This document shows, one piece after another, positions 35,497-42,787 of a stretch of DNA of 64,000 nucleotides (position 1 is the stretch's first letter; each line of letters starts with the position of its first letter). The notes below the pieces were generated by a model. That model searched no databases. It saw only the letters and a program-made list of their open reading frames with translations, and was not told where the DNA came from. Source of the stretch: Bacillota bacterium (GTDB taxonomy: Bacteria; Bacillota_I; Bacilli_A; RF39; UBA660); contig SVAH01000001.1 in assembly GCA_015059485.1 (NCBI GenBank), positions 1-64,000 on the forward strand, read 5' to 3'. Position numbers and translations under genes: made by a program.

Positions 35497-36888
35497 ATGA
35501 AAAGAAAATTAATAATAATTGTTATAAGCATATTCTTAATATTAATATCACTACCAATAATTTATGGTTATAAGCAACTTAATAAAATAAATGTAAAACT
35601 TAATGGTAACAAAAATATTACCGTTAAAATTTTTAGTGAGTATAAAGACGAAAGTATAATTGTTTTAAAAAATAATAAAGATCTTAATAAGAAAAAATAT
35701 AAATTAAAAGTTAAAAATAATATAAATTATGATAAAATTGGTAAATATCAAATAGAATATATAGTTACTTACCATAAAAAAGAATATATTTTAAAAAGAA
35801 ACATTAATGTTGTAGATGATATAAAACCCACTATTATAGTAAATGTAGATGAACTACATAAAAATTATTGTAAAAAAGATTTTAAAGAAAAATTAGAAGT
35901 AAAAGCATTAGATAATTATGACGGAGATATAACTGAAAGTCTTGAAAAAGAAGAACTAGAAGATAAAATTATTTATAAAGTAAAAGATTCTAGTGGAAAT
36001 GAAGATTTAAAAGAAGTAAAAATTATATATGATGAAAAGCCTAAAAATAAATTTAAATTAAATGGTAACAATAAAGTTTCAATTCTTTTAAATTCAAATT
36101 ATGAAGAAAAGGGAGCATCTTATACAGATGGATGTGGTAATAAAATAGATAAAGAAATAAAAATAACTGGAGAAGTAGATACATCTAAAACAGGAAATTA
36201 TATTATTACGTATGAAGTAGATGGACAAAAACTTATAAGAAATGTAAATGTATATGAAGTAACATATTCTCCTAAAACTATTTATTTAACATTTGATGAT
36301 GGACCTGGTGCTACTACAAAAAGAGTACTAGATATATTAGATAAATATAATGTCAAAGCAACATTTTTTGTAACTAATCAATTTCCAAATTATTCATATT
36401 TAATTTCAGAAGAATATAATAGAGGGCATAAAATAGCTGTTCACACATATAGTCATAATTATAATATATATACTGATTTACAAACTTATATAAATGATTT
36501 TAATGCTATGAATGAAATAATAAAAGAACAAACTGGTTCTTATAGTAATTTATTTAGATTTCCAGGAGGATCTTCTAATACTGTAAGCAAAAATTATAAA
36601 GCTGGTGTTGTTTCAGAAATAGCAAGTGAAATGACAAGTAAAGGATACATTTATTTTGATTGGAATTTAAGCAGTGGTGATGCTTCTGGAGCAGGCTCTA
36701 ATAAAATATATAATAATGTAGTTAATGGAGTAAATAGCTGTAATAATTGTGTAATACTTATGCATGATATAAAAAGCACTACAACAAATGCACTTGATGA
36801 TATATTGAATAACTTAACAAAAAGAGGTTATACATTTAAAACACTAGATGAAAACAGTCCAACAATGCATCATAGAATTAATAATTAA
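35497..36888 (+). CDS. Polysaccharide deacetylase with Ig-like domains, membrane anchored
   Basis: 463 residues. One N-terminal membrane helix (about 5-24), then about three beta-sandwich repeats. The second (VVDDIKPTIIVNVDELHKNYCKKD...DNYDGDITESL) is DUF5011-like and the third starts FKLNGNNKVSILLNSNYEEKG. The C-terminal NodB domain, from about residue 262, has TFDDGPGATTKRVLDIL (motif 1), HKIAVHTYSHNY (zinc-binding His pair), RFPGGSSN (motif 3), WNLSSGDASG, and LMHDIKSTT (motif 5). It probably removes acetyl groups from peptidoglycan or another surface glycan. Confidence 0.92.
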   Translation: MKRKLIIIVISIFLILISLPIIYGYKQLNKINVKLNGNKNITVKIFSEYKDESIIVLKNNKDLNKKKYKLKVKNNINYDKIGKYQIEYIVTYHKKEYILKRNINVVDDIKPTIIVNVDELHKNYCKKDFKEKLEVKALDNYDGDITESLEKEELEDKIIYKVKDSSGNEDLKEVKIIYDEKPKNKFKLNGNNKVSILLNSNYEEKGASYTDGCGNKIDKEIKITGEVDTSKTGNYIITYEVDGQKLIRNVNVYEVTYSPKTIYLTFDDGPGATTKRVLDILDKYNVKATFFVTNQFPNYSYLISEEYNRGHKIAVHTYSHNYNIYTDLQTYINDFNAMNEIIKEQTGSYSNLFRFPGGSSNTVSKNYKAGVVSEIASEMTSKGYIYFDWNLSSGDASGAGSNKIYNNVVNGVNSCNNCVILMHDIKSTTTNALDDILNNLTKRGYTFKTLDENSPTMHHRINN

Positions 36889-36917
36889 TTGACAAAAAGT
36901 TCTTTTGGTGCTAGTAT
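36889..36917 (+). promoter_or_regulatory. Promoter for the gene at 36946
   Basis: TTGACA (36889-36894), 17 nt, TAGTAT (36912-36917), starting directly after the deacetylase stop codon. Confidence 0.75.
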
Positions 36918-36945
36918 ATTTGATATAAAAAAAGGGGGATATAAT

Positions 36946-37800
36946 ATGATAAGTAGAAAAGAATTGCAATATGTTGATGTATGGGCTAATAGAACACCGA
37001 TGCCGGGTTATGATCATTCAATTTTAGTTTTAGAAGAAATTAAAAGTGCGGTAGAACTTTATAATGAAGTGTATAAAGAAAAAGAATTTACAATTACTTT
37101 AAGTAATTCTGAAGAAATAACATTTGAAATATTGAGTAAAAATTTATGTCACATGCTAGGTATAGACCATAAAAATATTATTAATGAATATTTTAAAGAT
37201 TATCGTCAAGAAGTATTTGGAAGTGATGAAGCCCTATCAAGTTTTGAATTATTACAAGCAATAGTAGAAAACATGGAAAAAGTAGCACAACTTGATAATG
37301 ATGAAAATAATAAAGCTAAAGCTATAAATTATTATAAGTCGGCTGTTAAATGTGCAATATTTAATAGCTTTAGTGATTTTGGAAAATTTAATTTTGCAAC
37401 TATTAATTATAATGGCATATATGAAGAAAGAGATTATACTAATTTTAAATATTTATTTGTCCCTAGTAATGAACTTTTAGCACCATATTTTATGATGGGG
37501 ATAGATAAAGATGAAAGTACTGATAGTCATTATGTTACGACATTAATGGCACCAACTAATCCAAAAGATTACTTTAATAAACAAGAAGTATTAATTCCAA
37601 CACAAATTTTTATTTCTACGGCTGATAGTTTAACAAAATTAGTTGCAACTCCAGAAGAAAAAATTCAACTATTAACTATGTATTCAAATATTGTTAACAA
37701 GTATGGTATAGAAAATAGAATTAATATTTATGGTGATTATGCAGCTATGCTCAATGATTTAACAAATAGAAAAAGTTTAAAGAAAACAAGAAATAGTTGA
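36946..37800 (+). CDS. Unknown protein, possibly with a PBECR4-like nuclease-type domain
   Basis: 284 residues from ATG 36946, preceded by AAAGGGGGAT. The TTG at 36889 that opens a longer frame is part of the promoter. A middle block TITLSNSEEITFEILSKNLCHMLGIDH recalls the start of phage-related PBECR4-type domains, where a Leu-x-His-Leu-x-Gly-Ile pattern follows a beta hairpin. This is a weak resemblance. The second half (NFATINYNGIYEERDYTNFKYLFVPSNE) is also compatible with that fold. No secretion signal. The gene ends in a terminator that overlaps a new promoter. Confidence 0.5.
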   Translation: MISRKELQYVDVWANRTPMPGYDHSILVLEEIKSAVELYNEVYKEKEFTITLSNSEEITFEILSKNLCHMLGIDHKNIINEYFKDYRQEVFGSDEALSSFELLQAIVENMEKVAQLDNDENNKAKAINYYKSAVKCAIFNSFSDFGKFNFATINYNGIYEERDYTNFKYLFVPSNELLAPYFMMGIDKDESTDSHYVTTLMAPTNPKDYFNKQEVLIPTQIFISTADSLTKLVATPEEKIQLLTMYSNIVNKYGIENRINIYGDYAAMLNDLTNRKSLKKTRNS

Positions 37801-37841
37801 CAAAAAAGTCAATGTCATATATAATGATGTTGACTTTTTTA
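37797..37841 (+). promoter_or_regulatory. Overlapping promoter and terminator hairpin
   Basis: TTGACA (37797-37802), 17 nt, TATAAT (37820-37825) is a near-perfect promoter that starts in the stop codon of the preceding gene. The same bases form a hairpin (37804-37817 with 37825-37838) plus T run that terminates the preceding transcript. Confidence 0.75.
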
Positions 37842-37996
37842 TGAGAAATTATATTTGTTGTGTACCCATGCTACATGAAAATGTGGTTTTTTGTCTTGTA
37901 AGAAAGGAGGAAAATACTAAACTACTAATTATGTAAAAAAGATACATAGCAAATATGTATCTTTTAAAATGTCAATTTTTTTATAGGAGGAAGTAT
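37842..37996 (+). other. Leader of the ABC exporter operon, with an internal hairpin
   Basis: About 150 nt of leader. It contains an AAAGGAGG not followed by a usable gene start and a hairpin AAAAGATACAT/ATGTATCTTTT (37937-37965) just before the ribosome binding site of the ABC gene. This could attenuate transcription. I cannot match it to a named riboswitch. Confidence 0.4.
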
Positions 37997-38980
37997 ATGA
38001 GTTATATCAATGTAAAAAACTTAAATAAGACATTTAAAGTATTACAACGTGATAGTGGTTTAAAGAAAGCTTTCCGCTCCTTATTTAAAAGAGATTACAA
38101 ATATATTAATGCAGTAGATAATATTTCTTTTGAAATTGATGAAGGTGAAATTGTAGCTTACATTGGCCCAAATGGAGCTGGTAAGAGTACAACGATTAAA
38201 ATGCTAACTGGCATATTAAAGCCAGATAGTGGAGAAATTAGTGTAGATGGGTTTAATCCATTTACAGATAGAAAGAAATACGTAAAGAATATAGGTGTAG
38301 TATTTGGACAAAAATCTCAATTATGGTGGGATTTACCAGTAATAGAATCTTTTCTATTATTAAAAGATATTTATGGTTTATCTGATTATGAATATAATGA
38401 AAGTTTTAATCAATTAAAAAAATTATTAGATTTAGAAAATATCTTATCTACACCAGTAAGACAATTAAGTTTAGGAACAAGAATGCGCTGCGAAATTGCC
38501 GCATCATTACTTCATAATCCAAAAATTTTATTTCTTGATGAACCAACAATTGGACTAGATGCAGTATCCAAAGTAAGTGTAAGAAAATTCATTAAAGAAA
38601 TAAATAAAAAAAGAAAAGTTACCATTATTCTTACAAGTCATGACATGGCTGATATTGAAGCATTAACAAATAGATTAATAGTAATAGGCCATGGTAAAAA
38701 ACTATATGATGGTACACTTAATGGCATTAAAAAGAAATTTACAAGCAATAAAAAATTAGAAATAATATTTGATAAATTAAACGATATACCAAATATTAAA
38801 AATACTAAAATAATAAAAAAAGAAAAAAATAGAATAATACTTGAAGTTGATACTAAAGAGGTGAGTATATCAAGTGTAGTAAAAAAATATACTAATGAAT
38901 GTGAAATAAAAGATATAAATGTTTATGATGAAGATATAGATAATATTATAGTTAAACTATATCAGGAGTTAAATCTATGA
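37997..38980 (+). CDS. ABC transporter ATP-binding protein (COG4586 type)
   Basis: 327 residues from ATG 37997 (GGAGGAAGT upstream). Walker A GPNGAGKSTT near residue 62, Q-loop GQKSQLWWDLPV, signature LSLGTRMRCE (an atypical form of LSGGQ), Walker B ILFLDEPTIGLDA, H-loop SHDMADIE. The WWDLP after the Q loop and the RxxFKRDYK N-terminal region are typical of the COG4586 subfamily, which pairs with COG4587 and COG3694 permeases. Substrate unknown. It overlaps the first permease by 4 bp. Confidence 0.92.
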   Translation: MSYINVKNLNKTFKVLQRDSGLKKAFRSLFKRDYKYINAVDNISFEIDEGEIVAYIGPNGAGKSTTIKMLTGILKPDSGEISVDGFNPFTDRKKYVKNIGVVFGQKSQLWWDLPVIESFLLLKDIYGLSDYEYNESFNQLKKLLDLENILSTPVRQLSLGTRMRCEIAASLLHNPKILFLDEPTIGLDAVSKVSVRKFIKEINKKRKVTIILTSHDMADIEALTNRLIVIGHGKKLYDGTLNGIKKKFTSNKKLEIIFDKLNDIPNIKNTKIIKKEKNRIILEVDTKEVSISSVVKKYTNECEIKDINVYDEDIDNIIVKLYQELNL

Positions 38981-39777
38981 AAAAATATTTTTCATACTTT
39001 AAAGCAGAACTTATGGCTGGTATTCAATATAGAGGAGCAGCAATTTCTGGTTTAACTACTCAATTCTTTTGGGGAATAATATTAATATTTGTTTATAAAG
39101 CTTTTTATGATTATACTAGTATACGCTCAATAAACTATAAAGAATTAGTTAGTTATGTGTGGTTAAATCAAGCATTCTTTTGCATAATTTATATTAATAA
39201 GACTGATAGTGGTATTACAAATGCAATATTAGATGGAACAGTAGCTTATGAACTATTAAGGCCATACAATGTATTTACTTGGTGGTTTTCAAAATTAATA
39301 TCTAAGAGATATTCTATGGTAATTTTAAGATGTATTCCAATTCTTATTGTATCACCAATAATATGGTCACCATATAATTTAAGTGGTCCAAAATCGGTAG
39401 CTAGTTTCTTACTTTTTGTATTAGCATTATTTTTAGGAAGTATAATAGTTAGTTTAATCAATGTGCTAATAAGAAGTATTGCATTTTATACCCATCAAGA
39501 TAAAGGAATTACTAGTATTATTACAAGAGTAGCAGACTTTTTATCTGGATTTTTCTTACCAATACCTCTTTTACCAGATTTACTAATAAAAATAACAAAA
39601 TATCTTCCATTTAGATTAATAGGTGATCTTCCATTTAGAATATATTCAGGTAATATTAATATAACAACTGCTACTTATGATATTACTCTTCAAGTTATAT
39701 GGATAATACTCCTTGTAATAATTGGAAATATAGTCCTTTTAAATTCATTAAAGAAAGTATCTATTCAAGGAGGTTAA
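38977..39777 (+). CDS. ABC-2 type permease (COG4587 type)
   Basis: 266 residues with six hydrophobic helices. The N-terminus KYFSYFKAELMAGIQYRGAAISGLTTQFFWG is typical of this exporter permease group. It starts in a 4-bp overlap with the ATPase gene and ends 1 bp before the second permease. The three genes should form a heterodimeric exporter. No substrate can be inferred from sequence alone. Confidence 0.88.
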   Translation: MKKYFSYFKAELMAGIQYRGAAISGLTTQFFWGIILIFVYKAFYDYTSIRSINYKELVSYVWLNQAFFCIIYINKTDSGITNAILDGTVAYELLRPYNVFTWWFSKLISKRYSMVILRCIPILIVSPIIWSPYNLSGPKSVASFLLFVLALFLGSIIVSLINVLIRSIAFYTHQDKGITSIITRVADFLSGFFLPIPLLPDLLIKITKYLPFRLIGDLPFRIYSGNINITTATYDITLQVIWIILLVIIGNIVLLNSLKKVSIQGG

Positions 39778-39778
39778 T

Positions 39779-40555
39779 ATGAAACTAATAAAAAATTATT
39801 TATCCATGTATTTAAAAATACTATTTGAATACAAAGCAAACTTTATAATATCTTTTATATCACAAATGTTTTCACTATTTTTAGAACTTTATACAGTATT
39901 TTGTTTATTTAACAAATTTTCATTCTTTAAAGTATATAATAGATATGAATTATTACTAGGTTTTTCAATTATATGGTTTGGAATGTCATTTGCAGAACAA
40001 TTTGGTAGAGGCTTTGATCATTTTGATAATCTTATTAGAAAAGGTAATTTTGATCTATTACTTATAAGACCAAGAAATATTTATTTACAAATTTTTGGAA
40101 GTGATATGTCATATGAAAAATCTGGAAGAGTAATAGTTGCATCTTTTATATTTATATATAGTTTAACCAAAGTAATAACTAGTTTTAATATTTTAAAATT
40201 ATTACTTATATTTAATGTAGTAATAGCCTCAGTAATAATATACATGTCTTTATTTATAGCTAGTGCATCATTTTGTTTTATAACAGTTGAAGGCTTAGAA
40301 TTTGTTAATATATTTACTAATGGCAGTAAACAAGTTGGACAATATCCAATGGGTATATATAATAAAACTATTAGAAGAATTTTTACATTTATTATACCAA
40401 TATGTCTAGTTAATTATTACCCATTAAAATATCTTAATGGATCTACTAATTCAATATATTATGTTTTTATGCCTCTTTTATGTTTTATTATGTTATTCAT
40501 TAGTATATTAATATTCAATTTTTCAATGAAAAAATATTGTAGTACAGGTTCTTAA
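39779..40555 (+). CDS. ABC-2 type permease (COG3694 type)
   Basis: 258 residues with six predicted helices, N-terminus YLSMYLKILFEYKANFIISFISQMF. It carries the QFGRGFDHFDNLIRKGNFDLLLIRPRN block that is characteristic of the second permease in these systems. AAGGAGG overlaps the end of the upstream gene. An intrinsic terminator lies about 30 bp downstream. Confidence 0.88.
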   Translation: MKLIKNYLSMYLKILFEYKANFIISFISQMFSLFLELYTVFCLFNKFSFFKVYNRYELLLGFSIIWFGMSFAEQFGRGFDHFDNLIRKGNFDLLLIRPRNIYLQIFGSDMSYEKSGRVIVASFIFIYSLTKVITSFNILKLLLIFNVVIASVIIYMSLFIASASFCFITVEGLEFVNIFTNGSKQVGQYPMGIYNKTIRRIFTFIIPICLVNYYPLKYLNGSTNSIYYVFMPLLCFIMLFISILIFNFSMKKYCSTGS

Positions 40556-40582
40556 AATTTATCATCATAAAATATTAATAAA

Positions 40583-40609
40583 AATTCTGAAATTTTCAGA
40601 ATTTTTTTG
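40583..40609 (+). terminator. Terminator of the ABC exporter operon
   Basis: ATTCTGAAA and TTTCAGAAT hairpin followed by seven T residues. Confidence 0.88.
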
Positions 40610-40648
40610 TCGTATTAGTTCTAGTTTTGTCTTCAGTTGTCGAAAGCA

Positions 40649-40676
40649 TTGAAAATAAAAAAAGAATATCTATAAT
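40649..40676 (+). promoter_or_regulatory. Promoter of the small hydrophobic peptide gene
   Basis: TTGAAA (40649-40654), 16 nt, TATAAT (40671-40676). The expected transcript starts near 40683 and has a roughly 90-nt leader. Confidence 0.65.
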
Positions 40677-40771
40677 AGATAACTTGAGAAACAGAGAAAA
40701 AGATGTTTACCGTCTAACCTTGGAGAATTACTTGGGGGTTTTGGTTACAGAATATGAAAGGCGGTAATTTT

Positions 40772-40852
40772 ATGAAGAAAGATACAAAAGACACAACACT
40801 TTATAAAATAATTTTTATTTTATTATACATAATTATAAGACTTCTTGGTTAA
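40772..40852 (+). CDS. Candidate type I toxin: 26-residue hydrophobic peptide
   Basis: 26 residues: a charged start MKKDTKDTT, then a single hydrophobic helix YKIIFILLYIIIRLL ending in Gly. The ribosome binding site AAAGGCGG is at normal distance. Part of it is paired: TTACCG (40707-40712) with CGGTAA (40762-40767), supported by the nested helix TAACC/GGTTA (40715-40719 and 40743-40747). A long leader that hides the ribosome binding site, a tiny membrane peptide and a convergent small RNA (40852-40942, minus) form the usual architecture of a type I toxin-antitoxin pair. No named family recognised. An in-frame ATG at 40754 lacks a ribosome binding site. Confidence 0.6.
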   Translation: MKKDTKDTTLYKIIFILLYIIIRLLG

Positions 40853-40942
40853 AATAAAAAACATCTTTCTCTAATCGAGTAAAGATGTTTACTCCCAACT
40901 GGTGGTAAATATCTATCCAAATTGGATATCTGTTTCTCACCT
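40852..40942 (-). ncRNA. Candidate antisense RNA (antitoxin) convergent to the small peptide gene
   Basis: A minus-strand promoter reads TTGTCA, 17 nt, TATCAT with an extended TGT (plus-strand positions 40977-40972 and 40954-40949). The transcript would run from about 40942 to a strong terminator, AAACATCTTT/AAAGATGTTT followed by TTTTTTATTTT, ending about 40852 beside the peptide stop codon. It could pair fully with a 3'-extended toxin mRNA. It also contains TTACCACC, nearly complementary to the toxin ribosome binding region GGCGGTAA. Both RNAs begin with GAGAAACAGA. Confidence 0.55.
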
Positions 40943-40970
40943 AATTAAATGATAACATAAAAATATATAC

Positions 40971-41000
40971 TTGACAAGTACACCTGGGGGGGGGTAAAAT
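40971..41000 (+). promoter_or_regulatory. Promoter with nine-G spacer tract (candidate phase-variable switch)
   Basis: TTGACA (40971-40976), 18-nt spacer ending in nine G (40986-40994), then TAAAAT (40995-41000). Losing one G would give the optimal 17-nt spacing, and gaining one would weaken it. The -35 box overlaps the -35 of the divergent antisense RNA within the palindrome ACTTGACAAGT. A G9 run is striking in such A/T-rich DNA. Confidence 0.75.
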
Positions 41001-41023
41001 AGACTTAGAATAGAGGAATGTAT

Positions 41024-41710
41024 ATGAAAAGAGTGTTTAAAAATCCAACAGTTATGTTTGTACTAGGAGCATTAATATTTTCAAGTATAAGTGTATATGC
41101 AGCAGGAAAGTATTATGCCAAAGATATAGAATATACACCTAAAAATTCCAGTTTTAATGTAGATAATATGGCTGATGCTTTAGATGCATTATATACAAAA
41201 GTAAAACCTGAATATACTGGAGCAACTGAAGTAACTCCAAGCCAATCTAGTCAAACTTTAAATACTAAAGATAAAGCGTTAACAAAGAATATAACAATAA
41301 ATCCAATACCAAATACATATAAAAATTTAACAACTCAAACAAATGCTACAGCTAGTGATATAGTAAGTGGTAAAACTGCTTATGATAATAATGGTAACTT
41401 AATAACTGGTAATTTTTCAGGTACTTGCGTTGAAGGCTCATTTGCATGTACAACATGTTCAACAACTGAAGGACAACAAATACTTGCTTTCAAACCATCG
41501 AAATTTGTTGTTTATGGAACAACAAACTATAAAATTATAATGTTTTATGACGAAAATTTTACTGGAAATAATTTTTGGGTGACACAATCAAATGGTAGCT
41601 ATAATTTTAATGCTCCAATATCTAAATTTATTAAAAATGATAAATTTATTATGAATAGTTCTAGTAGTGATTGGAATAATAAAACTATATATTACATAGC
41701 CTGTCGTTAA
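41024..41710 (+). CDS. Secreted surface protein with phage-tail-like repeat motifs
   Basis: 228 residues from ATG 41024 (GAGGA 6 nt upstream; ATG 41018 is too close). A signal peptide (KRVFKNPTVMFVLGALIFSS, cleavage near VYA) is followed by a spacer and the motif YTGATEVTPSQSSQTLNTKD...NITINPIP, seen in phage tail or baseplate decoration and bacterial surface proteins. Next is GKTAYDNNGNLITG, another such motif. The C-terminal part has three cysteines (CVEGSFACTTC) and a beta-rich domain. There is no LPXTG anchor. Its promoter carries the G9 tract, consistent with on/off switching of a surface molecule. Confidence 0.7.
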   Translation: MKRVFKNPTVMFVLGALIFSSISVYAAGKYYAKDIEYTPKNSSFNVDNMADALDALYTKVKPEYTGATEVTPSQSSQTLNTKDKALTKNITINPIPNTYKNLTTQTNATASDIVSGKTAYDNNGNLITGNFSGTCVEGSFACTTCSTTEGQQILAFKPSKFVVYGTTNYKIIMFYDENFTGNNFWVTQSNGSYNFNAPISKFIKNDKFIMNSSSSDWNNKTIYYIACR

Positions 41711-41736
41711 CTATTATATTAATCTTTATACTTTTT

Positions 41737-41762
41737 AAAGTAGACTTTTGTCTATTTTTTTT
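41737..41762 (+). terminator. Terminator after the surface-protein gene
   Basis: TAGAC and GTCTA stem with TTTT loop, followed by eight T residues. Confidence 0.75.
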
Positions 41763-41821
41763 CTATAATTAAATAGAGAGAGTTAATACATAATAGAGTT
41801 TACTTCAAGGATGTGAGTTTC

Positions 41822-42775
41822 ATGAAAAAAATAGATATACAAATAGAAGAATTGAATGATAATAATATTAAATATCGAATGAAATATTCTAAATTAGAAG
41901 ATGATGATTCTAAAAGTTATTATGCAAAAATGCTAAAAGATTTAAAAAAAATATATAATGGTAATCTAATTAATATGGATTACGAAGATATAACAGAATT
42001 TTTATTAGAGTTTAATAAACATAGTGATAAAAAGTTCTTATTTATTAAATTAGATAATAAAGTAATTGGCGAAGTATATTTATATGAATGTGATAATAAT
42101 ACGTACTTTAATATATTAATAGATACAGAGTATAGAAATAATGGATATGGTAAAAAAGCTATGAAAGCTTTATATGATTATGTTTTTTCAAAGAATTATA
42201 AGAAATTAGTTTTTGAAACTATGAGTGATTATGATGAAATAGCATCATTTTTTATAAAATGTGGTTTTATAGTAGAATGTGAATATGAGTCTGGTTATAG
42301 AATACTTATCTTTACTGATGATATGTATAATAGAATTACTATATCAAAACCAGATATTAAAGACAGATATGAATATTTTGAATATTTAAAAGAATATAAG
42401 AAAAGTAAACTACCAAAAAAATTTGATAAGTTAGTTAATAATAAGAACTATAGTTATTATTTTTATAAAAAAGATGAATATGTAATTGGATATGCTAAAG
42501 TAGCTAAAAAAAACAATAGATTATTTAATCCAATTTATATAGAAATACATCCTCAATATAGAAATGAAGGATATGGGACTAGATTTTTAAATGCGATTAT
42601 AAAAGAAAAATTAAGCGATGAGGAGATATGGGATTCATATGAACCTTTAAAAATTAAAGTGCACTATAAAAATATACCAGCAATTAAAATGTTAAGCAAA
42701 ACTACAAATAAAGTGATACCGGAATATGTATTCATGAATAAAATAGTTTTTGAATATGGAATCAATAATTATTAA
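41822..42775 (+). CDS. Tandem GNAT N-acetyltransferase
   Basis: 317 residues from ATG 41822 (AAGGA at suitable distance; the GTG at 41813 abuts it). Two GNAT cores: first IDTEYRNNGYGKKAMKALYDYV (about 100-125), with the acetyl-CoA pyrophosphate-binding R-x-x-x-G-Y-G, and second IHPQYRNEGYGTRFLNAII (about 245-265), also intact. Both copies keep the cofactor loop, so both may be active. Target unknown. addB starts 12 bp downstream with its own GGAGG, so it is probably the first gene of the addBA operon. Confidence 0.85.
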   Translation: MKKIDIQIEELNDNNIKYRMKYSKLEDDDSKSYYAKMLKDLKKIYNGNLINMDYEDITEFLLEFNKHSDKKFLFIKLDNKVIGEVYLYECDNNTYFNILIDTEYRNNGYGKKAMKALYDYVFSKNYKKLVFETMSDYDEIASFFIKCGFIVECEYESGYRILIFTDDMYNRITISKPDIKDRYEYFEYLKEYKKSKLPKKFDKLVNNKNYSYYFYKKDEYVIGYAKVAKKNNRLFNPIYIEIHPQYRNEGYGTRFLNAIIKEKLSDEEIWDSYEPLKIKVHYKNIPAIKMLSKTTNKVIPEYVFMNKIVFEYGINNY

Positions 42776-42787
42776 TGGAGGTAAAAA

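Noticed and set aside
37841-37936. A 31-codon leader peptide before the ABC exporter.
   Set aside because: The ATG lies directly after a terminator T run without a ribosome binding site, and the peptide has no recognisable pattern.
40700-40720. GTTTACCGTCTAACC in the toxin leader resembles site B of junctions 4 and 9 (GTTTACAGTCTAAC).
   Set aside because: A match of about 13 bases found by eye in A/T-rich sequence, with no other junction feature nearby and a role in leader pairing. Chance is the simplest explanation.
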